From assembly GCA_037974665.1 (NCBI GenBank), contig CM075781.1, forward strand, positions 32,341,235 to 32,405,234: a stretch of DNA of 64,000 nt, written 5' to 3'. The first letter of the stretch is position 1; each line of letters opens with the position of its first letter. Made by a program: the position numbers and the translations under genes. The notes under the pieces are model-generated. The model saw only the letters and a program-made list of their open reading frames with translations. It was not told where the DNA came from and did not search any database. This document shows positions 23,707 to 38,265 of the stretch, one piece after another. The DNA is from Ehretia macrophylla (lineage: Eukaryota > Streptophyta > Magnoliopsida > Boraginales > Ehretiaceae).

Positions 23707-25799
23707 ATAATTTATTATTCTTTTGGGAAAACGAAGTATATTCTTTTGATCAGAAAAATGAATTAATTAAAAAGGTAAGTTGCATCAGCAAATTCCCTCC
23801 TCTATTGATTCTTTTATTTTTTAAATAAGGTGTATTATAACCTGTTAAATTTTATACTTTTAAATCTTAGACCTTAGGCCTGATTTTATTTAAATATTTG
23901 CTATCAAAATAATAAACTAATTATTTATGAGAAAGATATTTTAAAAAAATATTTGAAACAAATTAAATGACCGAGATATAAAAGAATAAAATCTAACGGT
24001 CTATAATACATCTGATCGAAAAAAAGGAGAGAATCACTTAAGGAGAGAATCCAAACCTGGGGGCGAGGGGGGTGGATGGATTTTTTTTCTAATTCAGTGT
24101 TGTAAAGTAAAAAAAAAGTGTTCCAAATTCATGGTTTTGTTTGATTTTTCAAGGTCAAATCATATTTAAAGTTCATATATCATAGCCTAGATTTTGGAAA
24201 TTACATTAGGGTGAGAAGAAACTACCATACTAAAACTTGTAAAAGACTTTGCAACTCGGAAAAGAACTATATAAATCAGCTCTAAAATATAACTTTAAAG
24301 AACTCCAAGTTTGATACTAAAAGGTCAAACATGATAATGATGGGTCATATATTGAATTCAATGAGAATCCATTATGTATCACAAACCCATAAATTTACAT
24401 TGAATTGTAAATTTAATAAGTGAAAAAGATTGGGCTATGAGGACTATGCATGATAGTGAAAAAGTTGCTCTGCTTTATTTTATTAATTATGGTTTGGGCA
24501 ATAATTATGACAAAAACAAAACCCCTTATGTTCAAGAGCGAATTTATAATTTTTATTTAGTAATAGTTAAATCACACAATATAATATTTATATATTAATA
24601 ATTTTTTTCAGTTAAGTTGGTGAATATTGAACAACTAGCGGAACATACGTATTAAATTTTTTTTCTTTTTTTTTTATAACAAAAAATTCTTCACCACTCG
24701 ACCAAACCTTGAACTACAATGACGCATCAAACCATAAATCAGAACTTAACTAAAAAAGAAAGAAGAAAAAACACATCAGAATCATGGGGTAGATACCATG
24801 TGATCTAAATAAATGACGTGGGGTAGTATTTCAGCCACTAGTGAGAAGCTCTTTCACAATTTTGGCAAGGTCTTAAGTATAACATGTATAACCGCTTATG
24901 AAATTCTCTTTTTCTTTTTTATAACGAGAAATTTACTTTAAACATGATTATATTAAATTTATCTTAAAATTCTTAATTTCATGATGCAATGGTGCGAATC
25001 AATATATATTTTAAATCAATCAAGAATTAAATAATATTTATAATAAAAGGGTACAAGTTTAAACTTATCTCACTACTTTACCCAATTGTTAACCACAATA
25101 AGTTGTTATTACACCACTTTACCGAAGCTTGGAAAACAATGTTTGTAGCAAGATTCATTAACTTGGTTCATGTATCAATAATTCAGGCTCTTAAATGTCG
25201 ACAGTTTCAAACACCGAAAAAGATGCATCATTAGTCAATTGTACTTAAATGTAGCACAAGAACTTACTGTTTCATAGATGGAGTACTAACTTTTTACAGA
25301 GTTAAAGAATGCACGTAAATAAAGACGAAGAAATAAATTCAATTTTCTCTCCTATAACGATGTCTCTTGTGGCCACAGCCCACGGAACGCACTCAAGCAA
25401 CATGACTTCATAATCTTTTATGCTATTTTTGATAGAAATTTCTAGTTTTTACGTGGCATAAAGTGGCAATGGATTTTCGGCCACTATCCAATCATCGTAA
25501 ATTAATTGGGTTTACTTTGTTTTCACAATTGGTTGGATCTCTACTACGAGAAATGCTAAGAATTTAACACGCACTTTGCCTTTAGTACGTGGAAAGAACA
25601 TTGTGCGAAAAACATCATCGTTCATCATACAAACACAATCGACAATCTCTGTACCATATTGATAATTCCTCTTGTCCATTCTGCATACAATCTCAGAGGT
25701 ACAAGAATAATGCACTCAAACCTATTCGAGACAAGTACGTTATCTACATACATATATACACAACAGAACATACAAAGAAGAAAGATATCATGAAATTTC
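23707..25799. other. Intergenic 3' of ASPM, no gene seen
   Basis: AT-rich. Several short T- or A-runs (24060, 24100, 24660). No coding region or element recognised. Confidence 0.5.
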
Positions 25800-28700
25800 T
25801 TAAATGCTCATGATCAGTTCCAGGAGTTCATTAGCTTCTCTCAGTCTTCTATCTGCCTGGTCCCTTGCTACCACACCGCGCACGTTCCTGCACGGTGCAG
25901 AAATTTAGCAAAGACGGAATCTTTTTATTCATTATGATATTTATTTTAACGTAATCGAACGAGTATGATAAAGTTGACATCAAAAGAGTATGATAAAGAG
26001 TGAGGAGTAAAAACTGCAAAAATCTGACCTGTTCTTATCCCCTGCCTTCCTAGCAAGTTCTTCCGCCAGGTTATGGAGTCTCTTCAAAAGAGATGGTGAC
26101 TTGTGCACAGCTTCAATACCTTTTCGGTTTATGCATATCCTCTTCAAAAGCTCAGAGGCGATGAAGTATGCCTCTTTGTTTCTGAGGAAGATTAGCAGAT
26201 GAACGTGTTCAAAAGTTTATCAAATCAACTTAATAAAAACTAGAAAACGACTACAATTAAGACCTCAATCACAAACCTTACAAACTCCCAGAGAATCGTT
26301 TCAACTAAACCATGAGTTTGAATCAGAACTTCAGTCAAGTGTGGATAGCGTGCAAGATTTCTGAGGGTAGACAATGCATGTTTGAGAACTTCCTGATCTG
26401 GTATGCTTCGACTGACTGATCGGATCAGCTTCAGTAAAGTGGCAACTGCTCCTGCAGCAACAAGTTCTTCACAACATCTCTGTGAATGTTCTGTGGCCAT
26501 ATCTGTCAAACAGAACATAATTGTATTCGTGTTACTGATTTCTGATTACAACCCATCAGCAGCAAAGACTTTTATACAAAACCAAATAAAAAGATAACAA
26601 AGATTCAAACTGTATCCAGCAGAATATAGTTATGAACTCATTTACATTTCTGCAACATACACTGTATATCAGAAACAATGATGGTAAATCAGTCAGCTGA
26701 CAGCAACAAAGAATGAACTCAGAAGACTAGAACAAAGGCAAAGAAAATTACCAATAGGTACTTTCTACAAGAGAACCTCTCTAGATTTATAGCGCAAACA
26801 AGCAAATGAATAGTAATGACCAAAAAAAAAAGAACAAATGAATTTCAGTGCTTACCCAAGGTTGCACAGGTGTGAAGAATCCCCCTGACACTTCTCATGC
26901 TCAAAAGTTCTGAAAGTGCTGCGAGAAGTCTGTTTATTAAACGCTTGTTATCATCAACATTTGCAGCAGATTTCTGCACTCTCAAGCGTAAGTCCAATAG
27001 ATGCCCTTTTAAATTTTTTCTTGCAAGGTAACCTTTCCAGTATGCCTGTCGCGTCAAGTAAAAATGAACAAGTGATGAAGAGAACAGCAAATAGACAAAC
27101 GCAGGCTCAGACAAAATTTTACTTAGTAACTAATATTGACACATCTTATAACCAAAAGATCAAAACTTTTTCCTACAAATAGATGGAAAAACAGTATTGC
27201 ATGCAAAGAAAGTACAAATTATTGGTGACCCTACACTATATTCCGAATTCAAGAAACTAAAAAATAAAAACTCCCTTGCCAACGGTTCATCCCGAATAGG
27301 AAGAAAAATTGTAGTTCCTTTTAGTTTGTCTTTTCCATACAATCTTCTGGGAAGACAGATTGATAACATGAATTGGTTTTTCGTTGCCCAGAAAAGAAAT
27401 AAGGACCTCTCTTTAAGTACAATAAAAAGATTTGGAAATGCACACTAAATTGCACCAAAGTCATCTTTTACAAACTATAGATAAACCTTTCACGTATTCT
27501 ACATATACAAGTCAAAGCGCAATCAATAATTTGAAATTTTAAGTATCTCTGACTTTTTGCTTTTGGGTTTATTCGTTAAGTAAAATCATGCTTTGGTTGG
27601 CATTTTTATACCACAAAAAGCCACAAATTGTCGAGCGCACACCTTTATAGTATAATTAGCATGTATTCTCATCATTCATCTAACTAATCCATATGCACGC
27701 ATTTGTTGACAGCACATATTGTGGGCACAAGTCCATTGTTGCATCAAATATGAACTAAAGTTTGATAATGAAAATCTTCACATGAGAACAGACTTATAGA
27801 TCTAAATGTCACTGAAAGTAGGAATGAAATGACAAAAAGTAACAATAGAAACATAAAGTGTTAGACAGAATTCATTGGTATTCAAAAGTACGAAAAGTTT
27901 TGAAAAGAAAAGGAAACGGACAAATGTTGCATCCTACAAGAAATAGCATCTTGCATCAAGGCTACATGAACATAAGATTGCTCATTTACAATACCATTAA
28001 ATAATAACATCTTCTCAAGAAATCATAACACAAAAAAGTGAACTTAACTCACTTGGATCACCATAATGCATTTCTTTTCTTCGGTAGCAATTCTCCGGGC
28101 AATCCACCCCCGAAAATGTGACTGGATAGCAATTGCTGATCTTGTTTTCGACTTATGCAATAGAACTCCCCTCCACCACCTTTGCAACTTATGGACACAT
28201 TGGAGAAATATTTTCAGTTCTCGACTTTGAAATCTATTTATCGAGAACTTGTGATCGCAAGAGGCCCCTGCATTCGGACATATTTAAGCCACTAAACTAT
28301 AGAAAAACAAAAGTATTCAAAGAACAGATTTTATCATAAAAACAGGAAACTTACCTAGAAGCCTCTTTCTTGTAATCTCCCCCCTGACAAAACATTGGAT
28401 TTGAATAGCTGCATGCCTATGACACAGGTATGCCTTCCGACTTTTCATGCAGTGGAAAGAACTCTGGATTCTTGTAACAGCCTGCTTTCGCACCAATAGC
28501 TCCTCCCTTATCAGCCACCCACGACAATGGCTCTGGATTCATACAAACAGCTTATACTACCAGAGCGATTCATCATAATTCATACAAGGGAACATAATGC
28601 ATATGACAACATGCAATAATAGCACTGTGATTACTGGGCACTCAGTTATAAATCTGACCACACAGAGAAGAATGAGCAGCTAAAAGAGTTCATGATACTT

Positions 28701-31700
28701 CTTCTAGGCTACAACTACTTGTGGTGCAGTAATAGCATCTTCTCAGGAAAGCATAACACAAAAAAGTGAACTTGACTCACTTGGATCACCACAATCTGCT
28801 TCTTTTCTTCGGTAGCAATTCTCTTGGCAATCCACCCTCGAAAATGCGACTGAATAATGATTGCTGATCTTGTTTTCGACTTAAGGAATAGAACTCCCCT
28901 CCACCACCTTTGCAACTTTAGGACGCATTGGAGAAATATTTTCAGTTCAAGACTTTGAAATCTATCGCTTGAGAACTTCCGATAGCAAGAGGCCCCTGCA
29001 TTTGGACATATTTAAACCACTAAACTATGAAAAAGCAAAAACATTCAGATTTAAAAAACAAAACAGGAAACTTTCCTAGAAGCCTCTTTCTTGTAATCTC
29101 TCCCCTGACAAAACATTGGATTTGAATAGCCGCATGCCTATGACACAGGTATGCCTTCCAACATTTCATGTAGTGGAAAGCACTCTGGATCCTTGTAACA
29201 GCCTCCTTTCGAGCCAATAGCTCCTTCCTCATCAGCCAACCACGACAATGGCTCTGGATTCATCCAAACAGAGTTTACTATAATTTGGTTCATATTCTAT
29301 ACAAGGGAACATAATGCAGATGACAAAGTGCAAAACTAGCACCATGTACTGGACAGTTTTCTAGCCACTCAGTTATAAATCTGACCACACAAAAAGATGA
29401 GCAAATAAAAGAGTTCATGATACTTCTTCTGTACTACAGCTTGTGGTGCATTAAATTCTATTGCAAACCTATAGCAAAGAAATTCAGCAGATGAATAATT
29501 TATGTTGGCTTGCAAACATAAAGGCTTCCACCACGGCAGAGGTGAGTTATTAGCTTAAAATCCACTACCATTTATTCTTTCACTTCATCAGTAAGTCTTT
29601 CACCAACTGATTACAGTTATAACACTAATCTACTGGTTGTGGTGAATGAATATTCAGTTTGTTTCCTCATGTCAGATTGAGTTTATTCAACAAGCACCAC
29701 GCAAATAACAAGAATGAGCCATCAGTGTATGCAAAACATGGCAGTTAAGTCTTCTAATAGCAATAAGAAAAGCAGATGACAAAGTTCACATTAAGCAAAT
29801 TTTGCAGAGTCTGGCAAATAACTTACTTGAAGCTTTATAATGCAACATCTCCTCCAGTGAGCTGCTCTTCGAGCAATCCATCCACGAAAATGAGATTGAA
29901 TAATAATTGCTGATTTACTTTGCTGTTTATTCTGCTCAAATTGACTCCAACATCTTATGCCTCGGAGAATGCTTTGTATTTTTAAAACTGCTTGCCTATG
30001 ATCCAAAAACCTCTTTCTTGTCAGCCAGCCGCGATAAAAGCATTGGATCTTTGTTGCAGCAGAGTGTTTAGACCAGTGAGTCCTGTGTACAAGAAATTGT
30101 CTAAATGCACGTTGAATTTTTATAGCAGCTTTTGTAGAACTATCATCCACTTCAATTTCTTTTGATGCAAGAGCTGCTTCCTCTGCTTGAGCAACCTCGT
30201 GAACAAACATTGATCTTGCTCCCTGACCATGGAAAATTTTCTGAACAATAATGGCAGATTTGATAGTGTCAGGAGTGAACATATCCTTAAGTAATGCATT
30301 TCCACATTTGCGCCTTTGAGAAATGCAGGCCCTTATAGCCCGCTGAATGGTCATAGCAGAAGTTCTCAGGTTGACAAAATCATGCCTGTCGAACAGAAAG
30401 GTCATATACGTGCGAGAAATTTCGGCATGCTTCACCCTAGCTGTACAATATAATTAAGTATATTAAGCAAGATCAACAGGAAGGAAAAATAACAACCTAA
30501 TTCATTGCATGAAAAACATACCACCTAATGATTCCTGCACTTGTTTTATTCTGAAAATCCCAATTGACGATCTCATCACAGACAACCAAGCCCGTATAAC
30601 ACGTTGCAAAATGCAAACAGCATTCTTCATCTTCAAATATCGGCGACGTTCCACAGACCGTCTAAAGTGAGATTGTATTATTCTTGTAGCATTCTCTGGA
30701 ATCACAGGAAGATTGCAAAACACTGCTTTGAGTTCAAGTATTTTAAGATAATCCTTATAGAAGGGGAAAAAAGCAGAAAGAGACTGGTGGAGTAGGTGGC
30801 AAATTTTTGCCATTCAACATATAAAAAAGAGAGAAAAAAGAAATGATTTATCCCTTAATTGCACTATTCATAATCAAAGATCAGAAGAAGAAAGGATTGC
30901 ATGTCCAAGCAAGTGATATGACGTGGCATTAGAAAGCAAGAGGCAAAAAAATCCTCAAATTAAATTGTCTATGCAAGTTTTAACACATATCTCGTCAACT
31001 TATTCAAGATTAAAGATGGTGTATTATTAACAAATCTAACAAGCTGAATAAATGAATTACCAAGAAGATTCTAATAATTGTAGCCAGAAAATTCATCTAT
31101 GACATACCTCTTTCAATGTTACTGCCACTTCTACCAGTCAATAAAGACTGCCTGCAAAGAGGTGGTTCACATTTTTGGTTCCGCTGAGCCATGTCTTGCC
31201 ACCAAGCCATTATTGCTTTAAAATTTCTTGCTGCAGCTGCTTCAGAAAAGAGAGACAATTTATTTCTTTGCTAAGCAACAATTTTTGTTCATTCATGAAA
31301 TAAGAAAGCAAATAAAAAGAACATGACATAGAAAACATAGAAAGAAATAACAAAAAGAAAGCCGTACACATCTAGGGCTCGGAAATTCTATGTTGCTTAA
31401 AAGGGAGAAGCTTTCTCTTGCTAATATTCAAAATCATCTAACCAAGTCCACGGCCGAAGCAAGAGAATCTACTATATACATCTCTTGATTTATTGGGACA
31501 AAATTGCAAAGTTAGATGATTAGAGAGTTACTATAATTAAACTGTCTGAAATCAATTTCCAGTCTATAAGATCTGTCTTTCAAAGCATGCAAGAAAGTGT
31601 ATGGCACATTACTTTGTTCCTATTCCATTCCAAAACTTTTAACGCTCACCAGAGCACCATGAGTTATATATGTAGCTCCGAGGAAGATTCTGAAATTTTA

Positions 31701-34700
31701 CAGTGCACGACGCTATAGCAAAGCCATAAGAGAGATTCAAACTATCAGTTATCATTTAATACATCCAATGCCATACAATTGAATTAATTTACAATCCATA
31801 ACCGCTTACGTATATCCATATATAAATTTTAAGAAAACTAAAAAGATTTACCAAAAGCTAAAGTAAAACAAAAGAATATGAAACACCTTCGCTGTTGTCC
31901 TGCTGCATTTCTTTTACATTGAGAACTGCATCAGACTGCATAAACCACCGCTCCGTACTTAAGCGCCTTCTGTCCGGACTTTGACAATCAAATCCCAGCA
32001 ATTTGTGAAAGTTTAGTTGATCCTGGAAAGAAGATAAAGATATAAAATGCTATGTCAATTGCGACCAGAGATATTCAGATGCGATATAGCAAAATACTTA
32101 ATCTATACCGTGTTTCTTTTCACAAGTAACTGAAATGATAGAAACACCAAGAGGATAACTACACTCCGATCACTACATGCACCATTATGTTCAAGTAGAT
32201 CACTCGTTTGTAAAACCTGCAGAAGGAAATTTATACTGCTCATTAGGAAAAATTCTTAATTGTTGTCAACAAAACATCATGTTCACAAATTCTCAAAGTA
32301 GTGACGACCGGAAAAAAGGAAAATTTAATAAGGTTGTCCCATAATTTAGTCCATAAAATGACCATGAGACTCAGAAAAGCAAGAAAGGTCAAAAAGCTAC
32401 TCATGCAGTCTTTATATGAAGGAAGTGTTTCTTGTAATTTTTCAAAATACCAGTCTAATTACCGAAACATTCCAAAATCGGACCAAAACATTATCTTTAG
32501 AGTACCATAAACCCATTCTATAAAAGAATCACTATGATAAAACCAATGTGATTTTTCCTGGATTTCACAAAGTTCCATAACTGGTGGCTGTACATCATTA
32601 AAAGATGTAACCTTTAGTAATTCAAATACTCTAGGATTTTGAATATCCATAAGGAAAAAGAAGGAAACAAACATTCAAACATAAAAGTTTTAATATTGAC
32701 CGAACATTATCCAGTAGCAAATAACAAAATTTATAAAGTCCAAGATTGAGTAAAAGATACTTTCACAAACTGAAATCATAGATAGGGTATCTAAACACAA
32801 AAGCTCATTTAGAACACACTTACATGAAGATAATGAAAATTAATTGGAGGAAATCTTTCAAATCTGCTGAGAAATGCTTGAAACTAACATAAATTGCCAA
32901 ATTAGGGAAAGAGAAGAAATGCAGTAAACAGTTCTGGGGGTACTTCATGGAAATATGCATCTTACAACTCATCCACAGATGCTTGAAGGAATTAATCTCA
33001 TACCACTTTGTTTGCAGATGCAACAACTGTCACAGGAAAATAATTTCAGCCCCATAACTCTTGTGGGAAAAGGAAAAAAGGAAAAAAAAACACACCAAAA
33101 CACAAAAAAGCATACATTTCACTTCAGGAGCCTATCTAGTTTTCTAAAGAACACATCCATGGTCACCAGGATGAAGTAAGCCCTTTTTTTCAATTACACC
33201 GATACAACAGCTGAAGCATTTATTACCTCTGGAAATTTTCCCAAGAGTGATGTCAATTTCTGAGATAGTATAAAATTATGCACTGCATCTGTATATTCAT
33301 TTGGTGAAACAATAGACACTTCTCCATTTGAATCATCTAGAACCTGTAAGTTCATCATAGGTGAGGATAACCAGGTCAAAGACTACAAACTTGTGGGACA
33401 TGTTAACAACAATGAGATGATCTGGCGAACACCTTAAAAGAAGTAGAACAACAGTGTTCCTTCCGGAAGTAATAGTCAAGCAAGCACCACATGGCTTTTC
33501 CATCAACTAATGAAGAAAAAGCTTCAATGTTGAAATCATAGCTTCCACAAATTGCCTGAAAGGATAAAAAGACTAGTAATGTCTAAGCAAATATATTATA
33601 ATACAGTTTAGTAAACTGAATTATGAATAATGATATTATCAAAGCATTATTTGTCTGCACAATGAACCAACATTTCTACTTTTTGCTATCAGAGTAATGG
33701 TTTAAATTGGCAGACCAAAATTAGACACGTAACAAACATGTTGGAAATCAAGGTAGTGCTATGGCACATGTGGAATTTTCTGATGGTTGGGCAAATTGGA
33801 TAAAATGTAAAAATCATTGGTTGATGTGAATAACACCCCTCTTTGGTTTAGCATAGCAACTGAATGGAACGAGAAATTTCTAAATATAAAGCACTCACTC
33901 TTATCCCTAGCCTACCGAGAAAAAGGAAATTAAAGACCAGCATAGCCACATAAACCAACAATGTCAGCATGATGCTTTTGCCAAGTCTTTCAGCATGTAT
34001 ATAATATACCAAGGTTTTGCATTAGCATCTTGAGTTTTACTTTGCCAAGGAAAAAGACTGATGTTGATCTAGTGCAGACATATGTACCAGGCAACCTTAC
34101 TGGATCACAAGACATGATCAAATGATGGAAACATCACAAGATTACAAGATTAAAGAAACCTCAGATGGTTTATCACTGCTAACAGATGGTAATGGTACCT
34201 GGATCCAGCTCAAAAGCATTTCCAAGAGGGTGCAAGTGCTTGGATACTCCTGTAAATTGGTAAAGCATAGTTATAGCATGATCATGAAAGGACAAATTAG
34301 TTTTTATTAGCTGACTGAGAGAAAAAATACTCAATAGTTAAAAGTGTAATGAAATGAAATACAAACTAAAAATCGACATTTAGAACTAGGTGAACTCCTC
34401 CTTCGTAAACATGTTCTTTATTCTGAGAGGTAAACAAAAACTTCTATCCACATAGAAAATACCTGATCAACTCTGCGGATTTTGAGAATCTCCTCTGCTA
34501 ATAGCTGTTTGTTGACTAGAAGTGGCAGCTGCATATGCAATAAGAATAAATGAGCAGTAAATTATCAGACATGGTCATTACAACAGACACTGAGAGAAGA
34601 TTTGACATAAGCACCTGCAAGTGAACAAACATATTCCAGAGCAACGAAAGTATTAGTTCCTTTTCTCCATTATCAACATCCTCTCCTAAAATTGCTGTTC

Positions 34701-37212
34701 CGTCTTCATCAAATAAAGGCACAGCAGCCTGCTTCAGATATTGCAGGGCAATGCCACAATTAACTAGACTCTTCTTGCGACTATCTGATGGAACAACCAT
34801 TTTCTGTCCATCAAATAGAACATCAACATTCAAGAATCAGATCCATTATCTGGCCAAAGCATAGAAAGAATGCAACAAACAATTTATATCTGATAAGAGA
34901 TGACGATGAGATAGAAGAATAAAGGATGGCACAAACAATTTCATTTGATAAAATCTAACCATGAGAATTGAAGAATCATGTTGCAAGAGATGAATGGCTC
35001 TGCAAAGCCGGACACCATCTTGAAGATCTTCAAATAGATCTGTCACCCTAAATTCGTACTCAGTGAGAGGGATCTGTAATTGAAAATATTTTTCCAAACG
35101 ATTAATTATAGAACCTAAGGTCCCTGTGAACATATATATTCAAGGCTGAAAAACCATTGTGATAAGCAAAGCAAAAGATTGAGCCTAATTTCTGAAATGG
35201 ACATAATAGCCCCAACCAAATGTTCCACCCCAATGACACAACAGATGCCCATTAAAAATTAAGAGTACCACAGCCATAGTTCAAGTTGCTTACCTGTTGG
35301 TAATTCACTTTATATCCTACAATCACCAGATGTGCAACAAGATTACCTTCCCCGTGCATCACATCCGATGATAAGAAATCTAATTTGAGCCCAGAGAAGG
35401 ACAAAAGTCAAGCCATAAACGGTTATATAATAGTTACGTACACACTGCCAAAATGAAGAAGTTTTTATCAATTACCATTGATTAGTTGACGGCTTGACTT
35501 GATGTCAGAGTGCAAAGAGAACAGTAAAGGCGATCCCCCATCTAATCCATCAATACCATGTTTAAGAGGTAGACTACTCTGAGATTTGGCTCTATCAAGT
35601 ATGAGAACAAGCAACAGAAATCTCTTCAAGATGATGGACCCCAATTTCTCAAAGTAACCAGGCCTGTATAAGCCCTCAACCAACTTGTTGTAAGAGTAGT
35701 TCTTAGCTAGACCAGCATGCGAGAAAAACTGCTTCTCAATCACGAGCCTCAAGAATGCAATTTCCTGCTCAGAGTTGACTGCTTCATTTGGCAACAAGGA
35801 CTCGCCACCCAAAACAATGTACAATCCAATCCGGAGCCAAATTGGGTTATAACTCATAAGGATTTTTATGGCTTTCTCGTTCATGCCAACATCAGTGACT
35901 ATGGGACAATTTGGCCTCATTTTTAATCGCCCCTCATCAATATTCTGAAATTAACCATAAGACAAGAAAATATTAGTGGGATTGATATCAGAAACTAATA
36001 TTAGCTTCATGATTTGGACACATCGTCAGAATTTTCAAATTCTGTATAAATTGACCTAAAAGATTCTATCAAGTCCCATATCAAGCCTGCGAGTATCATA
36101 ATGGATTAATTCTCAATAAAAATTACTAACAATGGATTAAGTCTATGAATCTTCAAACACGTAATTCACATTATCTATTTCACCATCTAGAAAAATCACT
36201 AATAAACAAATCATAATTCAAAGGTCAAAACAACATAAGTTTCTCTACAGCCAGTTGTATCATATGTAATGCAAAAAGACAGTATAAAATATATAAATTA
36301 ACAGAAATTAGATTAAAACAGAGCTACTATCAACTATCACCAATTAGTCATAAAAAATTCTGATAGTAATTGAGCTTCAGTAAATACAAGAACAAATATG
36401 AGAATTAAAATTGCTCGTATGATTACACGAAACAAAATTACTCGTATGAAATAATAAATACAAGAATAAAATGAGAATTAAAATTACTCGTGTGATAACC
36501 CGAAACAAACCTTTGCTACTTGAGTCATCGTCTCAAAAATCTCCTTACAGCTCCCTAAGCTCAAGTAAACCCTCATTCTCTCCTTTAAATCCTCGAAACT
36601 ACAAATTTCCTTCAACGAAGCCTTTAGTGCCAAAAACATGGAATCAGAGAAGGCCTTCGTCGTGGTTTCCTCATTCCCATTACCCTTCCAAGACAAACCC
36701 CTCTGCCTCTTCGGGCCACGCCATGGCCCGCCATCAACCCCAACACCACGGCCCGACGCGCTTTCCCTCTTCCCATTCTCCCTCACCTCAGGCCCGCCTG
36801 ATCCCCCAACTTCACCGGTGAACCTCGACACGTCACACCCGCAAGAACTAGGATTCTCGAACAGGAAATTCAACCACACACTAAGCGACTTCGCCAACGA
36901 TTTCAGCGATTTTTCTTTGTCAATTTGGGCTTTTCGGGCCGATTTCACCTGTTCGAGCTCGAATGCCTTTAATCTCCGGGCCGCCTTGGACCTTGCTGCT
37001 GATGAAATTGGACCCATGCCGGCGCGACGTGCCGAAGAGAGAGGCGTTTGTTTAGAAGCAGTGTAGTATTTGGACTGAGAATAAGGCGAAACATAATTAT
37101 TATTGTTAATATTACGAAATTTTCTAGGGTTTTTGGGGGTTTTGAAATTGGAAATGTCTTTTAGCAGTGAAGATGACGATGAAGGATCTGAACGTTGAGT
37201 TTTAGCTTCCAT
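25800..37212 (-). CDS. ASPM: ASPM: abnormal spindle-like, IQ-motif protein
   Basis: Twenty-two exons join in phase on the minus strand: 37212-36511, 35944-35476, 35379-35294, 35073-34960, 34803-34615, 34528-34463, 34249-34199, 33555-33433, 33343-33227, 32216-32109, 32022-31887, 31239-31108, 30722-30522, 30440-29827, 29253-29076, 28995-28781, 28532-28355, 28267-28053, 27045-26856, 26502-26277, 26181-26029 and 25887-25800. They would encode 1516 residues, or 1385 if the exons at 29253 and 28995 are left out. A basic N-terminal region (KTPKNPRKF) precedes a calponin-homology domain (FRVTDLFEDLQDGVRLCRAI). More than 15 IQ motifs follow in the exons from 30722 to 26856, for example IQSHFRGWIARR. 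Armadillo-like repeats end the protein. ASPM binds calmodulin through IQ motifs and acts at spindle poles and microtubule minus ends; the plant role is less known. The donor at 29076 is broken (see findings). Confidence 0.93.
28053..28532 (-). repeat. ASPM exon-pair duplicate, intact copy
   Basis: Exons 28532-28355 (178 nt) and 28267-28053 (215 nt) match the exons 29253-29076 and 28995-28781 in length, phase and most of their sequence. Intron and flanking sequence match too. Here the first exon ends CTAG followed by GTAAGT, a good donor. Both exons are open. They encode five IQ-type segments, including SHCRGWLIR, AAIQIQCFVRGEITRKR, KLQRWWRGVLL and IQSHFRGWIARR. Confidence 0.9.
28781..29253 (-). 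repeat. ASPM exon-pair duplicate with broken splice donor
   Basis: This is the second copy, upstream in the direction of transcription. Its exons are open, but the first one ends CTAG followed by GAAAGT where the other copy has GTAAGT. The change is at 29074 (plus strand T instead of A). Using the next GT, at the GTTTCC four bases on, would shift the frame and meet a stop in the following exon. The pair totals 393 nt, so skipping both exons keeps the reading frame. Confidence 0.85.
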
Positions 37213-38036
37213 TTGTGCATGTGTGTGTGTGTGTAAGAGATAATTTTTGCAGATGGCGAAGGAGAGGGCGCTGATTTTTACCGCTTTGATTTTGAATTTG
37301 AAATGTGAGCGTAACGGCGGGTCTTTTGAGGTGAAAGGCCAGAGGGGTATTATTGTAAAAAAAAAGTTGTTTGATTCGATTTTCTTTCCCTTGTTAGAAG
37401 TTTGACTCAGACTTTAAATTTTACAACGAATTTTCTTACCAAATATAACAGATTCTATGGTTTAGTAGAGTCGGCACACTTTTTATGATCCCATTGCCCA
37501 CAAGATAAAATACAATGCATTTGACACTGCTTTGATATGAGAAATTGAACCTTTTTTGTCCCGAATAATACATTTTCTCATGGAAATTGTAGTCTTTTTG
37601 TCATTGTAAATTTTTCAATAGAAATCTCATGATATTCTGTTCAACACTGAAAGGGGTAGCAAATTGAAGCTTTTTTGTCCCGAATAATACATTTTCTTTT
37701 AAATTTGTTTTCTTTTATCTACTATTTCCATATAGGTTTGTAATTGATTCACAAAAATTAGAGGAGTATACAACATATTGTCATAATCTTATACATACGT
37801 GCCTATGAAAATTAATTTGTAAAGTGAATCTGATGCATAAACGTAAATGAAGAAAAGTTTACGAACGTTTTGATTTTCTTTTTTACAAATTGCATTTTTG
37901 AAGTGATCAAAATTGAGTTTGAATGGCCTAACTACAATGGATCACTTGATCCGTCCAACTCGCATGGTAGGGCCGTGGCCCACATACCACCTAATAATTC
38001 ATGAGCTACCCCTATGATATGTCCACTAAAGGCCCA
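37213..38036. other. ASPM 5' flank and boundary with the viral array
   Basis: A GT/TG microsatellite lies at about 37217-37232 in the ASPM leader. The phrase TTTTTTGTCCCGAATAATACATTTTCT occurs twice, near 37551 and 37671. No gene seen. Pararetroviral sequence begins at about 38037. Confidence 0.5.
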
Positions 38037-38265
38037 AGGCGGAATCTTTACTATTCCTGACAAGGACTAAAGCAGCTTCCTCTAATAAAGGAAAAAACTG
38101 ACATAACATAAAGAGATTCATGATAATTCACAATAAGACAAACCTGACGCGATTAAAGCGGTTTCCTTTCATAAATGAAATCTCACTTATTACAAACAGA
38201 CAAACGAGACATAACTTAAAGGGAATCTGAAGTGACAAAAGATTCATGTCATATCCTATTATTAC

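Noticed and set aside
36471-37066. Plus-strand ORFs of 116 and 142 codons antisense to ASPM exon 1
   Set aside because: They are shadows of the GC-rich coding exon, with no homology or start context of their own.
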